Positions 31,408 to 42,037 are shown, numbered from the stretch's first letter. The stretch is DNA of 64,000 nucleotides from Nannocystis pusilla (GCF_026626665.1 NZ_JAPNKE010000002.1:7851168-7915167); one strand, 5' to 3'. The notes: generated by a model not told the origin, from the sequence alone. Translations and numbers: made by a program.

Positions 31408-33120
31408 ATGCGACTCGCGAGCGGCCTCCGTCACGCGCGCGCGCAGCCCGGCGCGCTCGCCCCGATCGCGGCCGCGACCGGCCTCCGTCGCGCTCGCGCG
31501 CGGCTCGACAAGCTCGCCCCGATCGCGGCCGCGACCGGCCTCCGTCGCGCTCGCGCGCGGCTCGCCACGCTCGCCACGATCACGGCCGCGGCCGGTCTCC
31601 TCGCCTGCGCGACCGAGCCCGAGCCCGCGCCACCTGTCCCCGAGGCCATGGTCCGCCGACTCACCGCGTTCGAGTACGCGAACACGGTGCGCGACGTCCT
31701 CGGGGTCGAGGCCGCGCTCACGCGCGAGTTCCCGGCCGACCCGCCGGCGCTCGGCTTCGACACCGTGGCGGCGTCGCAACCTCCTCGGCGCTGCTGGTCC
31801 AGATCTTCCAACACTCGGCGGAGTCGATCGCGGCCGCGAGTCTGGCCTCCGAGTCGGCCCGCGCGGCGCTGATGGTCTGCACGCCGGACCCCGCCGATCC
31901 CGCGCCGTGTCTGCGCGCGATCGTCGAGCCGCTGCTGACCCGCGCCTGGCGCCGTCCTCCGTCGGACAGCGAGACCGAGCGCTACCTCGCGCTCGTCGAT
32001 CCCGCCGAGCTCGACGCCGGCCTGCGCATCGTGATCGAGGCCGCCCTGCTGTCGCCGCACTTCACCTTCCGCTGGGAGCTCGACGCCGGAGCGCCGGGCG
32101 AGTCGCGCTGGCTCGACGACTACGCCCTCGCCGCCCGCCTGTCCTACTTCTTGTGGAGCAGCGCCCCCGACGACGAGCTGCTCGCGCTCGCGGCGGTCGG
32201 CGAGCTGCAAAGCGAGCCCGTCCTCGCCGAGCAGACCCGACGCATGCTCGCCGACCCGCGCAGCGCCGGCTTCGTCGACGGCTTCGCCGGCCAGTGGCTG
32301 TACTTCCGCGGCCTCGACGACATCTTCCGCGACGCCCACCGCTACCCGCGCTACGACGACGCGGTCCGCGAGTCGATGCGCGAGGCGATGCGCCGGCGCT
32401 TCCGCGAGTTCCTGGTCCCCGGCCGCGACCTCCGCGACCTCCTGCTCGACACCCACGCCCACGTCGACGCCGAGCTCGCGGCGCTCTACTACTTGCCCGA
32501 CGAGCTCGCGGTCGACGACTTCACGCGCATCGACCTCGGACCGCACAAGCGCCGCGGCCTGCTCACCGAGCCGGGCCTGATGACCGTGCTCGCCTATCCG
32601 TTCGCCAGCTCGCCGACCCGCCGCGGCCGCTTCGTGCTCGAGCAGCTACTGTGCTCACCCCTGCCGCCGCCGCCGCCCGAGGCCGCCGCGCAGGCCGAGA
32701 GCGACGCCAGCACTGCCCGCGAGCGCCTGGCCCAGCACCGCGCGAACCCGGCCTGCGCCGGCTGCCACGCAATCCTCGACCCGATCGGTCTCGCCTTCGA
32801 ACACTTCGACGCCGTCGGCGCCTGGCGCGGCAGCGAACACGGCGAGCTCATCGACGCGTCCGGCGAACTCCCCACCGGCGAATGCTAAAGATGTCCGCGA
32901 GCTCGCCGAGATCGTCGCCGACGACCCCCGCTTCCCCCGCTGCGTCGCCACGAAGGTCCTGACCTACGCGCTCGCCCGCCCGCTGGTGACCGAGGATCAA
33001 CCTGTCCTCGAGGACATCATTAATCAATTCATCGCTGCCGAGCGCGACCTGGTCGCGCTGCTGGTGGCGGTGGTGCAGAGCGATCCGTTCCGGGTCCGCC
33101 GCGCGCAGGAGGCCCCGTGA
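31408..33120 (+). CDS. DUF1592/DUF1588/DUF1585 lipoprotein (two frame breaks)
   Basis: About 570 residues. Start ATG at 31408 follows GAGG. A long N-terminus with a 19-residue direct repeat leads to a lipobox (GLLAC). Then come a DUF1587-like MVRRLTAFEYANTVRDVLG, DUF1592 (WLDDYALAARLSYFLWSS), DUF1588 (RGLLTEPGLMTVLAYPF, CAGCHAILDPIGLAFEHFD) and DUF1585 (FPRCVATKVLTYALARP). Breaks at about 31779 and 32885 each need one base. The single CxxCH (CAGCH) could bind haem. It is always coupled in myxobacteria and planctomycetes with a DUF1552 protein, as here; the pair's role is unknown. Confidence 0.85.
31456..31569. repeat. 57-bp direct repeat in DUF1592 N-terminus
   Basis: Two nearly identical 57-bp units (31456-31512, 31513-31569) encode LAPIAAATGLRRARARLDK and a close copy, ahead of the lipobox. 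A third, weaker unit precedes them. They lengthen the signal region unusually. Confidence 0.85.
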
Positions 33121-33144
33121 TGTTGGCCCCGCGGATCGCCATCC

Positions 33145-33162
33145 CATGTCCCGACGGACATG
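33145..33162. repeat. Dispersed palindrome between DUF1592 and DUF1552 genes
   Basis: CATGTCC, loop CGAC, GGACATG minus one base: a 7-bp hairpin in the 103-bp spacer of the gene pair. It may attenuate the distal gene or stabilise the upstream mRNA. Confidence 0.65.
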
Positions 33163-33223
33163 CACCCTGTTCTCCGGGGCCGCTTGAGTCGAGCTCTCCA
33201 TCTCTCGCCCCGCAGGAGGCCGC

Positions 33224-34551
33224 ATGAAGTCTGCCACACGTCGTGGCCTGTCGCGCCGGGCCCTCCTGGCCGGCGGCGTCGCGCTCGGCCTGCCGTTCCT
33301 CGACGTCATGCGCCCGCGGGCCCGCGCCGCCGAGGCGATGCGACCGCGGCGGCTGCTGTGTTACTTCGTGCCCAACGGCGTGCGCGGCGACGCTTGGTTC
33401 CCCGCGCCAGACCCGAGCTGCAGCTCTCGCCCTCGCTGGCCGCGCTCGCGCCGGTGAAGGATCGGCTCATCGTCTTCTCCGGCCTCGCCAACACCCCCGG
33501 CATGCCCGAGCTGCCGGGCTCGCACGCCTCGGGCACCGCGGCCTTCCTCACCGCTCGCAAGGCGCGGCGGTCCGAGGTCGACCTGCACGTCGGCGTCTCG
33601 CTCGACCAGCGCTACGCCGCCGCGATCGCCGGCGCCACGCCGCTGGCCTCGCTGCAGCTCGGCTGCGAGGGCGGCGGCTCGTTCGGCGCCTGCGACATCG
33701 GCTTCGCCTGCGCCTATCACCGATCGATCTCCTGGTCCTCGCCCACCACCCCGCTGCCCAAGCTCACCTCCCCGCGGCTGGCCTTCGACGTCATCCTCGC
33801 CGGCGACGACCCCGGCGCCAGCGCGACCGCCCGCGCCGCGCGACGGGCCGCCCGGCGCTCCGTCCTCGACGTCGTCCTCGCCGATGTCCACGACCTCGAG
33901 GGCGACCTCGGCGCGGCCGACCGCGTGCGCCTCGACGCCTACCTCGCGGGCGTGCGGGAGCTCGAGCGCCAGGTCGACGCCCCCGCCGGGCTCGGCGCCT
34001 GCACTGCCGCGAGTCCGCCGGACGAGCCCGCCGACTTCCTCGCCCACGTCGACATGATGACCGAGCTCATGGTCCTCGCGCTGACCTGCGACCGCACCCG
34101 CGCGATCTCCTTCATGCTCGGCAACGCCGCCAGCAACCGCGCCTTCCCCTTCCTCGGCGTCGAGGGCGGCCACCACGACCTGTCCCATCACGCAGGTGAC
34201 GCCGTCAAGATCGCCGGCCTGCGCAAGGTCGACGCCTGGCAGGCGGCCCAGTTCGCGCGCCTGCTGCAGCGGCTCGCCGACACGCCCGACGGCGACGGCG
34301 ACCTCCTGCGCTCGACCATCGTCCTGCTCGGCAGCGACGTCGGCGACGGCAACGCCCACACCCACCGCGACATGCCGGTGCTGCTGGCCGGCGGCGACGA
34401 CCTGTGGGGCGGCGGACGTCACCTGGTCTACGAGACAGGTACGCCGCTCGCCCGCCTCTACGTCTCGATCCTCCAGGCGCTCGGCCTGCCCGACGACAGC
34501 TTCGGCGAGGACGGCGACGGCCCGCTCCCCGGCCTGCGCCTGGGCGCCTGA
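33224..34551 (+). CDS. DUF1552 family secreted protein (frame break)
   Basis: About 440 residues. The N-terminus TRRGLSRRALLAGGVALGL is a twin-arginine signal. RRLLCYFVPNGVRGDAWFP then continues as ELQLSPSLAALAPVKDRLIV after one base is restored near 33415. Core motifs are PGSHASGTAAFL, LGNAASNRAFPFLGV and GGGRHLVYETGTPLARLYV, typical of DUF1552, which resembles alkaline-phosphatase/sulfatase-fold (DUF1501-like) proteins. Tat export suggests folding with a cofactor in the cytoplasm. Confidence 0.87.
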
Positions 34552-34572
34552 TCCGTCGTCCATCTGACCTTT

Positions 34573-34598
34573 AGGACATGTTCATGAGAACATGTCCT
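34573..34598 (+). terminator. Hairpin terminator, dispersed family
   Basis: AGGACATGTTC, loop ATGA, GAACATGTCCT: a perfect 11-bp stem 21 bases after the DUF1552 stop. A second, weaker hairpin at about 34668-34693 (GGGCATGCTC-ACTC-GAGCATGTCC) follows toward the convergent TPR gene. Confidence 0.75.
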
Positions 34599-34723
34599 TG
34601 AGTTTCCAACACCCACCCTCACGCCGAAGCAGAGCGAGCATCCGTCGAGATTTGTTTATGTCCCCAAGGGCATGCTCACTCGAGCATGTCCTGAAGTTCA
34701 TCCGCCGCTCGCCGTCCTCGCCC

Positions 34724-37063
34724 TCACGGCTTCGCCGCCTTCGCCGCCTTCTTCGCGCCCTTGCCGCCCTTCGTCCGCCCCGCCAGCAGCGAGTCCATCG
34801 CCGGGGCCGGCACCACCAGCCACCAGTGGGGCACCACCTCGTCGAGCACCGTGAGCCCGCCGTTGGTCGCGTAGCCGAGGGACACCTTGAACTCGCCCTG
34901 TTCGACCACCCCCCAGCGGCCGAGCGGCACGCGGCCGCGGAACTCGTACACCTCTTCGCCGGCCAGGGCCGCCGCGAACTCCTCGCGCGTCACCGCCACG
35001 TCGCCCTGCCCGGCCTCGGCCAGCGTCACCAAAAATGCGCGCGAATGCAGCCGGACGCCGGCGATCTCCGACGCCCCGATGATCTTGGCGAACAGCTCGA
35101 CCAGCCCCTCGCGGCTGTTCATGCGGTACGCCAGCGCGCCCATGTTGTAGGCCGCGGTCACGCTCTCCGGGGCCGCCTGGGCTGCGCGCTCGAGCATCGC
35201 CATCGCCGCCGGCACGTCGCCCGAGTAAGCCGTCACCATCGCCGCGTTGTTGAGCGCGAGCGCCAGCTCCTTCCCGGTCTTGCGCTCGGCCAGCGCCGCG
35301 AACCCGGCGGCCGCCCGCTGCAGCGACGCCGTGTCGCCCTCGCGCCCGGCGACCGCGTCGAGCGTCGCGCGGATCGTCAGGGCGGTGTCGGCGTCGACCG
35401 TCTCCGGCAGCGTCATCCCCGACTTCATCGCCGCCAGCAGCAGGTCGCCGTCCTCCCACAGCAGCGCCGCGTCGAGCTGCGCCCGCACCTGCTGCACCCG
35501 CAGGTCGGGGTCCTGCTGCAGCGCCGCCGGCAGCGGCGCGTTGGCCAAGAGCCGCGCCTTGCGGGGGTCGTCGGTCAGTCGCGAGCTCGAGAACACCAGC
35601 CGCCACGCGTCGCGCGACTCGGGGAACTTGCGCGTCAGCGCCATCGCCTTGTCCGGCAGCTTGCGCAGCGTCGCCAGCCCCGCCTCGCGCTGCTTGCCCA
35701 GGAACTTCGGCATCGCCTCGCGCGTCACCGTGAACAGCAGCTCGAGCAACGCCGCGCGGGCCGGGTCGTGGGCGCGGAAGCCCCGGGTCAGCTCGAGCAG
35801 CTCGTCGAAGCGCGCGTCGAGGTCGGGCACCGGGGCATCGGGCGCCTGCGCCAGCTGGGCCGCGACCTCGGTGAACATCAGCGGCGAGATCGTGCCGAGC
35901 GCCACCTCGTAGTAGAGGCGGTCGTGGTTGGCCAGCTTGCGCGCCGCCCGGACGTGGCGGATCACCCCTTCGAGGTCGAACTGGCGGTGGATCGCCACCA
36001 CCCCGAGCCCCGTCTGCGGGCGCGCGTCGTTCGGGTGCGCCGCCGCCAGCCCCTCGAAGATCCGCTGCGCGTCGCCCTGCCGGTTCAGCTTCAGCAGCAG
36101 GTGCCCGCGCTCGAGCTGCGCCTCGAGCGACGTCGCCTGCGTCAGCGCCAGCGTCCGCCGCACCATGGTCCCGGTCACCTCGAGGTCGGCGAGTCGCTTC
36201 TTGAACGCCGCCGCCTTGTCGTCGCCCGGCTCGCCCGGCCCGAGCGCCTCGGCCTGCTTGCGCGCCGCGTCCGCGCAGGCGACGTCGAGCGCCGAGTAAC
36301 ACACCCCCATCAGCGCCGCCCAGTCGCTCCCGCTCGCGCGCTCGCCCTTGCGCTGCACCGCCAGCCGGCGCAGCGCCAGGGCCTCCTCGTACTGCTCCGC
36401 CTCGACCTTCGCCTGGCTCGCGCGCGCCAGCGCCTCCGGCACCGTCGGGTGGTTCGGGTGCTCGCGCAGCAGCCGGGCCGTCGCGTGCATGTGCAACGCC
36501 GGCGCGCGCTCCACCGCCCGGCCCAGCGCCGCCACGGCCTCCTCGATCTGCTGCGTCTCGAGCTGCGCCTCCTTGCGCGCCATCTCGACCCCCATCTGCA
36601 AGATCTGCCCGAGCAGCCCGCTGCGCTGGAACATCCGCAGGCTGTGGACCACGCGGTACGCGTTCGTCAGCGCCGCCAGCAGCTCGGGGTCGTCGCTGCC
36701 GGCCGCGACCGCCCGCTCGGCCAGAATCAATCCGCGCGCGAACACCAGCGCGCCCTGCATCGTCGCCAGCGAGTCCTTGGTGTCGACCTTGTCCCACGCC
36801 GCGATCGCCTCGCGCGCCTCGGCCACCGACTTCGGCGACTTCGGGTCGCCGGCCAGCGACGACTCCACCTTGCTCTTGAGCCAGGTCGGCAGCACCTCGT
36901 ACATCGGCGCCTGCGGCCCGGGGTCGAGGCGGTCGGCGACCGCCGCGAGCTCCTTGTCGACCGCCTTCGGGGCCGCGGCCGCGGGCGTCGCGTCGGGCGT
37001 CGTGGTGGCGGGGGCGGGCTTGCACGCGGCCGCGAGGGCCACCACGAGCGCGAGTCGTCGCAT
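34724..37063 (-). CDS. Large TPR-type lipoprotein
   Basis: 779 residues. A short signal peptide with lipobox LAAAC is followed by an Ala/Thr/Pro linker. Helical repeats with TPR-like spacing run through most of it (for example LERGHLLLKLNRQGDAQRIFEGLAAAHPND and LALALNNAAMVTAYSGDVPAAMAMLERA), and a small beta domain precedes a basic KGGKGAKKAAKAAKP tail. It probably scaffolds a periplasmic or surface complex. No partner can be named. It lies 10 bp downstream of the MFS gene stop and could be co-transcribed with it. Confidence 0.8.
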   Translation of the reverse strand: MRRLALVVALAAACKPAPATTTPDATPAAAAPKAVDKELAAVADRLDPGPQAPMYEVLPTWLKSKVESSLAGDPKSPKSVAEAREAIAAWDKVDTKDSLATMQGALVFARGLILAERAVAAGSDDPELLAALTNAYRVVHSLRMFQRSGLLGQILQMGVEMARKEAQLETQQIEEAVAALGRAVERAPALHMHATARLLREHPNHPTVPEALARASQAKVEAEQYEEALALRRLAVQRKGERASGSDWAALMGVCYSALDVACADAARKQAEALGPGEPGDDKAAAFKKRLADLEVTGTMVRRTLALTQATSLEAQLERGHLLLKLNRQGDAQRIFEGLAAAHPNDARPQTGLGVVAIHRQFDLEGVIRHVRAARKLANHDRLYYEVALGTISPLMFTEVAAQLAQAPDAPVPDLDARFDELLELTRGFRAHDPARAALLELLFTVTREAMPKFLGKQREAGLATLRKLPDKAMALTRKFPESRDAWRLVFSSSRLTDDPRKARLLANAPLPAALQQDPDLRVQQVRAQLDAALLWEDGDLLLAAMKSGMTLPETVDADTALTIRATLDAVAGREGDTASLQRAAAGFAALAERKTGKELALALNNAAMVTAYSGDVPAAMAMLERAAQAAPESVTAAYNMGALAYRMNSREGLVELFAKIIGASEIAGVRLHSRAFLVTLAEAGQGDVAVTREEFAAALAGEEVYEFRGRVPLGRWGVVEQGEFKVSLGYATNGGLTVLDEVVPHWWLVVPAPAMDSLLAGRTKGGKGAKKAAKAAKP

Positions 37064-37073
37064 CGGCGCGAGC

Positions 37074-38262
37074 TTACCGCGAGCCGCGCAGCGCCGTCTC
37101 GACCGCCGGATCGCGCCACGACGCCCACAACCACAGCGCGGCCGCGAGCGCGAACGCGGCCGCGAGCGCGAAGGCCCACTGCAGCCCGAACTCCGCCGCG
37201 TGCCCGGCCGCGCCCGAGCCGACGAAGCGCGCCGCGCCGTAGCACAGCGCCGCGTACAGCCCCTGCACCGAGTTGCGGAAGTCGGGCGAGGCCTTGTGGT
37301 CGAGCACCATCGGCGGGATCAGGTACAGGCTCATCACCACCGGCCCGTGCAGCACCTGCGTCGCCAGCACCGTCGTCGGCGTCGCCACGGTGGCCAGCAG
37401 CGCCATGCGGACGGTCATGCACGCCGCGCCGAACAGCATCAGCGAGCGCACGCTCGTGCGGCGCAGGATCGCCGGGGCCAGGAACAGCCACGGCAGCTCG
37501 AACAGCACCCCGAGGTTCGACGCCAGGCCGACCCACGCCGGATCGATCCCGACCTCGACCACCAGCCGCGGGTAGAACGCGTAGAACACGCTGATCGACA
37601 CAAACAGCAGCACCAGCGGCCCGACCAGCGCGAACGTCGACGGTCGCCGCAGCTCGGCCCACGCCGCCGCCGTCGGCACCGTCGCCGCGGCGCGCGGCTC
37701 GGGCACCACCCGCGGCAGCAGCGGCGCGCACCACCGCCAGCGCCGCCGCGGCCGCGCCCGTCAGCATCGCCGCGCGCCCGCCCGCGAGCCCCGAGTGCAT
37801 CAGCGCGAACAGCACGAACGCCGGCGCCATGAAGCCGAGGCTGCCCCACACGCGCAGCGCCCCGTAGTCCGGCGGCGTCGCCCCGGAGGAGCGCGCGCGG
37901 GCCATCTCGGTGAACGCCAGCGCGTCGAGCAGCGGCGTCATCGGCGTGTAGGCCAGCCCGAACGCCGCCGACAGCAACAGCGGCGCCGTGAACCCCTCGG
38001 CCCACGCGAACGCCACCAGCACCGCGCACGACAGCGAGTAACCCACGGCCACCAGCGTGCGCCCTGGCACCCTGCGGTCGGCCAGCGCCGCCATCACCGG
38101 CGGCGCGACCAGGACCGCGAGCCCGTAAGCCCCGGTGATCCAGCCGATCTGGCTGTCCGGTAACTTGAGGTCATGTCCCAAGAATACTGGCACATAGGGC
38201 AGGTACGCCCCCACCACCGCGTACAGCAGGAAGTAGTGGAGCTTGAAGCCCGCCGTGCGCAT
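37074..38262 (-). CDS. MFS permease (frame break in the middle)
   Basis: About 395 residues, twelve hydrophobic segments. The N-terminal half (FKLHYFLLYAVVGAYLPYVP) and DRRVPGRTLVAVGY loop match MFS_1-like nucleoside/sugar transporters (LacY/NupG-like). The frame breaks near 37733: one base added turns ALAVVRAAAAA into ALAWWCAPLLPRVVPEP and joins the second half (FALVGPLVLLFVSISVFYAF). The substrate is unknown. Its start is 5 bp from the orn stop. Confidence 0.82.
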
Positions 38263-38267
38263 GCGGC

Positions 38268-38804
38268 TCAGCGGAACACGTGCTCGCGGTAGAACCGCAG
38301 CTCGGCGATCGACTCGCGGATGTCGTCGAGCGCGCGGTGGGTCTCGCGCTTGGCCGGCGCGCTGACCGTGGGGTACCAGCGGCGGACCAGCTCCTTGATC
38401 GACGACACGTCGATGTTGCGGTAGCTGAGGTGGCCGGCGAGCGCGGGCATGTAGCGGACGAGGAACCGGCGGTCGTGGCCGATCGAGTTGCCGCACAGCG
38501 GCGACTTGCCGGGCGGGCAGTGGCGGCGGACCAGCTCAAGCACCTGCGCCTCGGCCTCGGCCAGCGCCACCGTCGACGCCTTGACCGCCGCGGTCAGCCC
38601 GCTGTTGCCGTGCTGGCGCGTGCACCACTCGTCCATCGCGTCGAGCACCGCGTCGGGCTGGTGGATCACGAGGTCGGGGCCCTCGGCGACGATGTTGAGG
38701 TCGCCGTCGGTGATGATCGCGGCGATCTCGAGGATCTGGCAGTGGTCGGGGTCGAGACCCGACATCTCGAGGTCGATCCACACGAGCGGCGGCGCGGCGT
38801 CCAT
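38268..38804 (-). CDS. orn: Oligoribonuclease
   Basis: 178 residues of a DEDDh 3'-5' exonuclease. The catalytic residues are in WIDLEMSGLD (D, E), CGNSIGHDRRFL (D), and HRALDDIRESI (H, D). It degrades two- to five-nucleotide RNAs, including pGpG, to mononucleotides. Length and motifs match the family exactly. It leads a short run with the MFS gene. Confidence 0.96.
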   Translation of the reverse strand: MDAAPPLVWIDLEMSGLDPDHCQILEIAAIITDGDLNIVAEGPDLVIHQPDAVLDAMDEWCTRQHGNSGLTAAVKASTVALAEAEAQVLELVRRHCPPGKSPLCGNSIGHDRRFLVRYMPALAGHLSYRNIDVSSIKELVRRWYPTVSAPAKRETHRALDDIRESIAELRFYREHVFR

Positions 38805-38819
38805 GGCCGCGCGATCCTA

Positions 38820-40523
38820 CTACGGCTCTTGCAGCGCCGCGAGCACCTGACCGATCTCCGCCAGCTCGGGATCGCCGGGCAGCGCCTTCTTCGCCGCCTC
38901 GAGCCGCTCCCACGCCCGGTCGATGGCCCCGGTGTCGCCGGCGAAGTACTGGATCGCCCGCAGCGCCGTCGCGTACGCCAGCACCGCCTCGCCCTTCTGC
39001 AGCCAGGCCGTGTCGCCGGACAGCAGCTCGATCAGCTTCCACTCGGCGGTGGTCTGCTTCTGCTCGCCGGACACCGCGTCGACCCAGTGGAGCTCGACCT
39101 GCAGCGTCGTGCTCATGTCGAGGTCGCCGACGCACGGGCGCAGGTGGCGGTGGATCACCGAGTTGTCGGTCGGCGCCGCGGTCACGTGGTCCGGGCCGAC
39201 CACCTCGGTGTCGGCCGGCGACTCGGACACCAGCTCGAGGCCCGGCGGCAGCGTGACGCGGACGTCGACCGACGACGCGGTCAGGCCGACCAGGCTGAGG
39301 AAGCGCTCGCCGAGCTGGGTCTGGGCCGCCTCGGCGCTGCCGACGTAGATCGAGGGTCCCGCGCCCGCGACGCCGATCGCGTCGATGAGGCCGCTGCGGT
39401 AGAGGCCCGGGTCGCCGACGCCGACGCCGATCGCGTGGACGCCGGTCTTGTTGCCCACGTCGCCGGCGCGCTTGGCCATCTCTTCGAGGTCGTCCTGGGT
39501 CGCGGTCGCGCCGCCGTCGCTGATCAGGATCAGGCGGTTGATGTCCTTCGGGACATACGCCTTGTCGGCCAGGGCGTAGCCGGCCGAGAGCGCCTGCGTC
39601 AGCTCGGCCGAGCCGCCGACGGTGAAGCCGTCGATCGCCTTCAGCAGCTTGGCGTCGTTGGGGCCGGTCACCATCGTCACCGGCAGCAGCGGCGGGTCGG
39701 CCTCGTTCCAGCTGACCACCGCCACCGTGTCGCCGGCGCGCAGCTCGGCCGCCAGCACGTGGCCGGCGCTCTTCAGCAGCTCGAGCGCCTTGCCCTCCAT
39801 CGAGCCCGAGTTGTCGAGCGCGAGGGTCAAGTGGACCGGCGCGCGGTCGGCCTCGGCGAGCTCGGGGCCGCGGATCGCCACCTGCAGCTCGAAGATGTCC
39901 CCGAGGTCATCCTTGCTCTTGCGCAGCTGGGCCCCCGCGAGCAGCTGCCCCGGCGGCGCCAGCGGGTACGCGAACGTGTAGTAGTTGAGGAACTCCCACG
40001 GGCGGATCTCCACGCTGACGAGCGACGGCCACTGCCCGAGCATCGCCTCGCGCGCGTGGGCCGGCGACGACATCGCGTCGGGGTCGCGCGCCGCCAGCCG
40101 CCACGCCGTGACCTGGTCGCCGCTGCACACGTCGTCCTCGGGGACGTTCTGCGGGTCTTTCTCGTCGCTCGGCGCCGGCTCGTCGGAGGGCGGGGCCGGC
40201 AGCTCGCTCGTGCCCGAGGTCGACTCGGAGCCGGGGTCGTCGCCGGTGGTGTACGACCCACCGGACGCGGCCGAGGTGCCGTCATCGCCGCTCGAGTCGC
40301 CCTGCGAGGCGGACAGCGAATCACCCGAGGCGAACCCGCCGAGCGCGTCGCTGTCGGTCTCGCCCCCGTCGCCGTCGAGGTTGGCCGCCGACGAGCAGCC
40401 CGTCGCCAGCACCCACAGGCCGAGCGCCGCGCCGGGTCCACGCCGGGACCGCGCTCGCGGTGCTTGCTCGGTGCGAACTGCGTCCGCGAGGGGACGGCAG
40501 CGGCGGCAGAGGTTGGCGGACAC
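38820..40523 (-). CDS. von Willebrand A lipoprotein (YfbK-like)
   Basis: 567 residues, GTG start. Lipobox ATGC near residue 43, then about 75 residues of Ser/Gly/Asp/Glu spacer. An N-terminal domain contains EIRPWEFLNYYTFAY. The vWA domain has a full MIDAS (DNSGSM at about residue 235, ISDGGAT later), and the C-terminal domain resembles DUF3520. Proteins of this type bind metal and protein partners at the surface; some accompany MoxR/Bla-type systems, none of which is visible here. Confidence 0.88.
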   Translation of the reverse strand: MSANLCRRCRPLADAVRTEQAPRARSRRGPGAALGLWVLATGCSSAANLDGDGGETDSDALGGFASGDSLSASQGDSSGDDGTSAASGGSYTTGDDPGSESTSGTSELPAPPSDEPAPSDEKDPQNVPEDDVCSGDQVTAWRLAARDPDAMSSPAHAREAMLGQWPSLVSVEIRPWEFLNYYTFAYPLAPPGQLLAGAQLRKSKDDLGDIFELQVAIRGPELAEADRAPVHLTLALDNSGSMEGKALELLKSAGHVLAAELRAGDTVAVVSWNEADPPLLPVTMVTGPNDAKLLKAIDGFTVGGSAELTQALSAGYALADKAYVPKDINRLILISDGGATATQDDLEEMAKRAGDVGNKTGVHAIGVGVGDPGLYRSGLIDAIGVAGAGPSIYVGSAEAAQTQLGERFLSLVGLTASSVDVRVTLPPGLELVSESPADTEVVGPDHVTAAPTDNSVIHRHLRPCVGDLDMSTTLQVELHWVDAVSGEQKQTTAEWKLIELLSGDTAWLQKGEAVLAYATALRAIQYFAGDTGAIDRAWERLEAAKKALPGDPELAEIGQVLAALQEP

Positions 40524-40738
40524 GCAGGGGGGGACCCGCGAAGAGAGGGCATGGCGACCTCAGACAAGGAGTATTCAGTGGGGGCCCGAGGGCCCGTCCG
40601 AAGCCCCGCACGGGGCCTGCGGAGCGCAAGCTTGAACTCAAGAGGCCGAACTCGGCCCGAGTTCAGTATATCGGGCCTCGCTGCGACGCGCCAACCCGCG
40701 GCAGCGACCCGACCGGCCCCGGCGAGCGCAGACCGGCG

Positions 40739-42013
40739 TCAGCTCGCGGGCCGTCCGAGCACCTTGTCGAGGGCGGCGCGGATCCATGCGATGTGATCGT
40801 AGTCGGAGCGGCCGCTGACGGCCTGCGGCGCCACGATCCGCGCGACCACGTGTCCGGGTGGGTCATGCGGTTCGGCCGGGCGCTCCACGAGGTGGATATC
40901 CACCTCTTCCGGACACGCGCTGCACCGCGGCAGCGCGACCTGACCGCCGTAGGCGTCGACGCAGTCGCGATAGTGCAGCCCGATGACCTCCGGGGCCTCG
41001 ACCGCGAAGCCCGAGCGGTCGAATTCTCCCAGCCGCGCCATCACCAGGCCCATCCCGTGCAGGAAGTAGGTCGCCTGTTGCAGCGCCGGCAGGTCGCGCG
41101 TCAGGCCGTCGAGCTCGAGGTCGACGCTGCCGAAGCGCCGCATGCCGCGGGTCGTGAGGCGCACCGCCTCGGGCTGCCGCGGATCGATGAACGGGACCAC
41201 CGCGACCTGGTCGGCGACGTTGCCGAGGCTGGCCTGCAGCCGGCGCGCAGCGAACGCCGCCGGCCCGAAGGTCTCGAGCGTGTCGGGGTCGTGGACGAGC
41301 GCGCCGGTGTCTGCCGCGACCGCCCGGACCAGCGCTTGCAGGAGTCGGAGCCCGCGCACCCCGTTCTGGTTGCGATACAGCGCGCGCACCATCACCAGCT
41401 GAGTGCGCTCGGGCAGGCTGGCCCGCTCCTCGGGCTCGAGCGCCCGCGTCAGCTCCGGGTCGGCGAGCAGCTTCGGCTCGACCGCCGCGGCCGGCAGCGC
41501 GTCGATCTCCAGCCCCAGCAGGTCGGTGGTGGCCCAGATCCTCGCCGCCGCCTCGGGGTCGAGCGGCGGCTCGTCACTGGCCTTCGGGACAGCCTGGTTC
41601 GGCCCGTGCAGCGCGCTCATGTCCGCGCGCGGCGGCGTGGCCACGAGGTCGAGCAGCAGCGCGACCTCCGGGTCGTCGACGCTCTCGGCGAACATGCGGC
41701 GCACGATCGCCTGCAGCTCCTCGCGCGTCGGGGCCGGCCCGGGCGGGCCGGGTAGCAGCAGCACGTACCCGAAGGTGATCCGGTCGGCGAACACCACCCG
41801 GTGGGCGGCGGCCTCGGCCCGGCGCGCCTCCTCGGCCGCCAGCTCCTCCGGGGTCGGCGCCGGCGGGGTCGCCTCCTTCGCCTCGCTCGGCGGCGGCTGC
41901 TCCGGCGCGCTCGCGCGCTCGCGCGCCGGCTCGGCCGGGCGCCCGCACGCAAGGGTGTACGTCAGGACATGCCCCCAAAGACATGTCTTCTTAAACATTG
42001 TCCCCAGGGCCAT
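40739..42013 (-). CDS. Unknown lipoprotein whose signal region contains palindromes
   Basis: About 424 residues. I take the ATG at 42013, which has AGGAAGG upstream. The signal reads MALGTMFKKTCLWGHVLTY, then TLAC as lipobox. Bases coding MFKKTCLWGHV are two overlapping copies of the dispersed palindrome (ACATGTCTT, GGACATGCC), so the repeat supplies most of the signal peptide. The mature protein has an Ala/Glu/Pro linker and a globular domain with no recognised family; CSACPEEVDIHLVERP lies near the C-terminus. Confidence 0.65.
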   Translation of the reverse strand: MALGTMFKKTCLWGHVLTYTLACGRPAEPARERASAPEQPPPSEAKEATPPAPTPEELAAEEARRAEAAAHRVVFADRITFGYVLLLPGPPGPAPTREELQAIVRRMFAESVDDPEVALLLDLVATPPRADMSALHGPNQAVPKASDEPPLDPEAAARIWATTDLLGLEIDALPAAAVEPKLLADPELTRALEPEERASLPERTQLVMVRALYRNQNGVRGLRLLQALVRAVAADTGALVHDPDTLETFGPAAFAARRLQASLGNVADQVAVVPFIDPRQPEAVRLTTRGMRRFGSVDLELDGLTRDLPALQQATYFLHGMGLVMARLGEFDRSGFAVEAPEVIGLHYRDCVDAYGGQVALPRCSACPEEVDIHLVERPAEPHDPPGHVVARIVAPQAVSGRSDYDHIAWIRAALDKVLGRPAS

Positions 42014-42037
42014 GTCCTTCCTGACCTGTCCCAAAGT

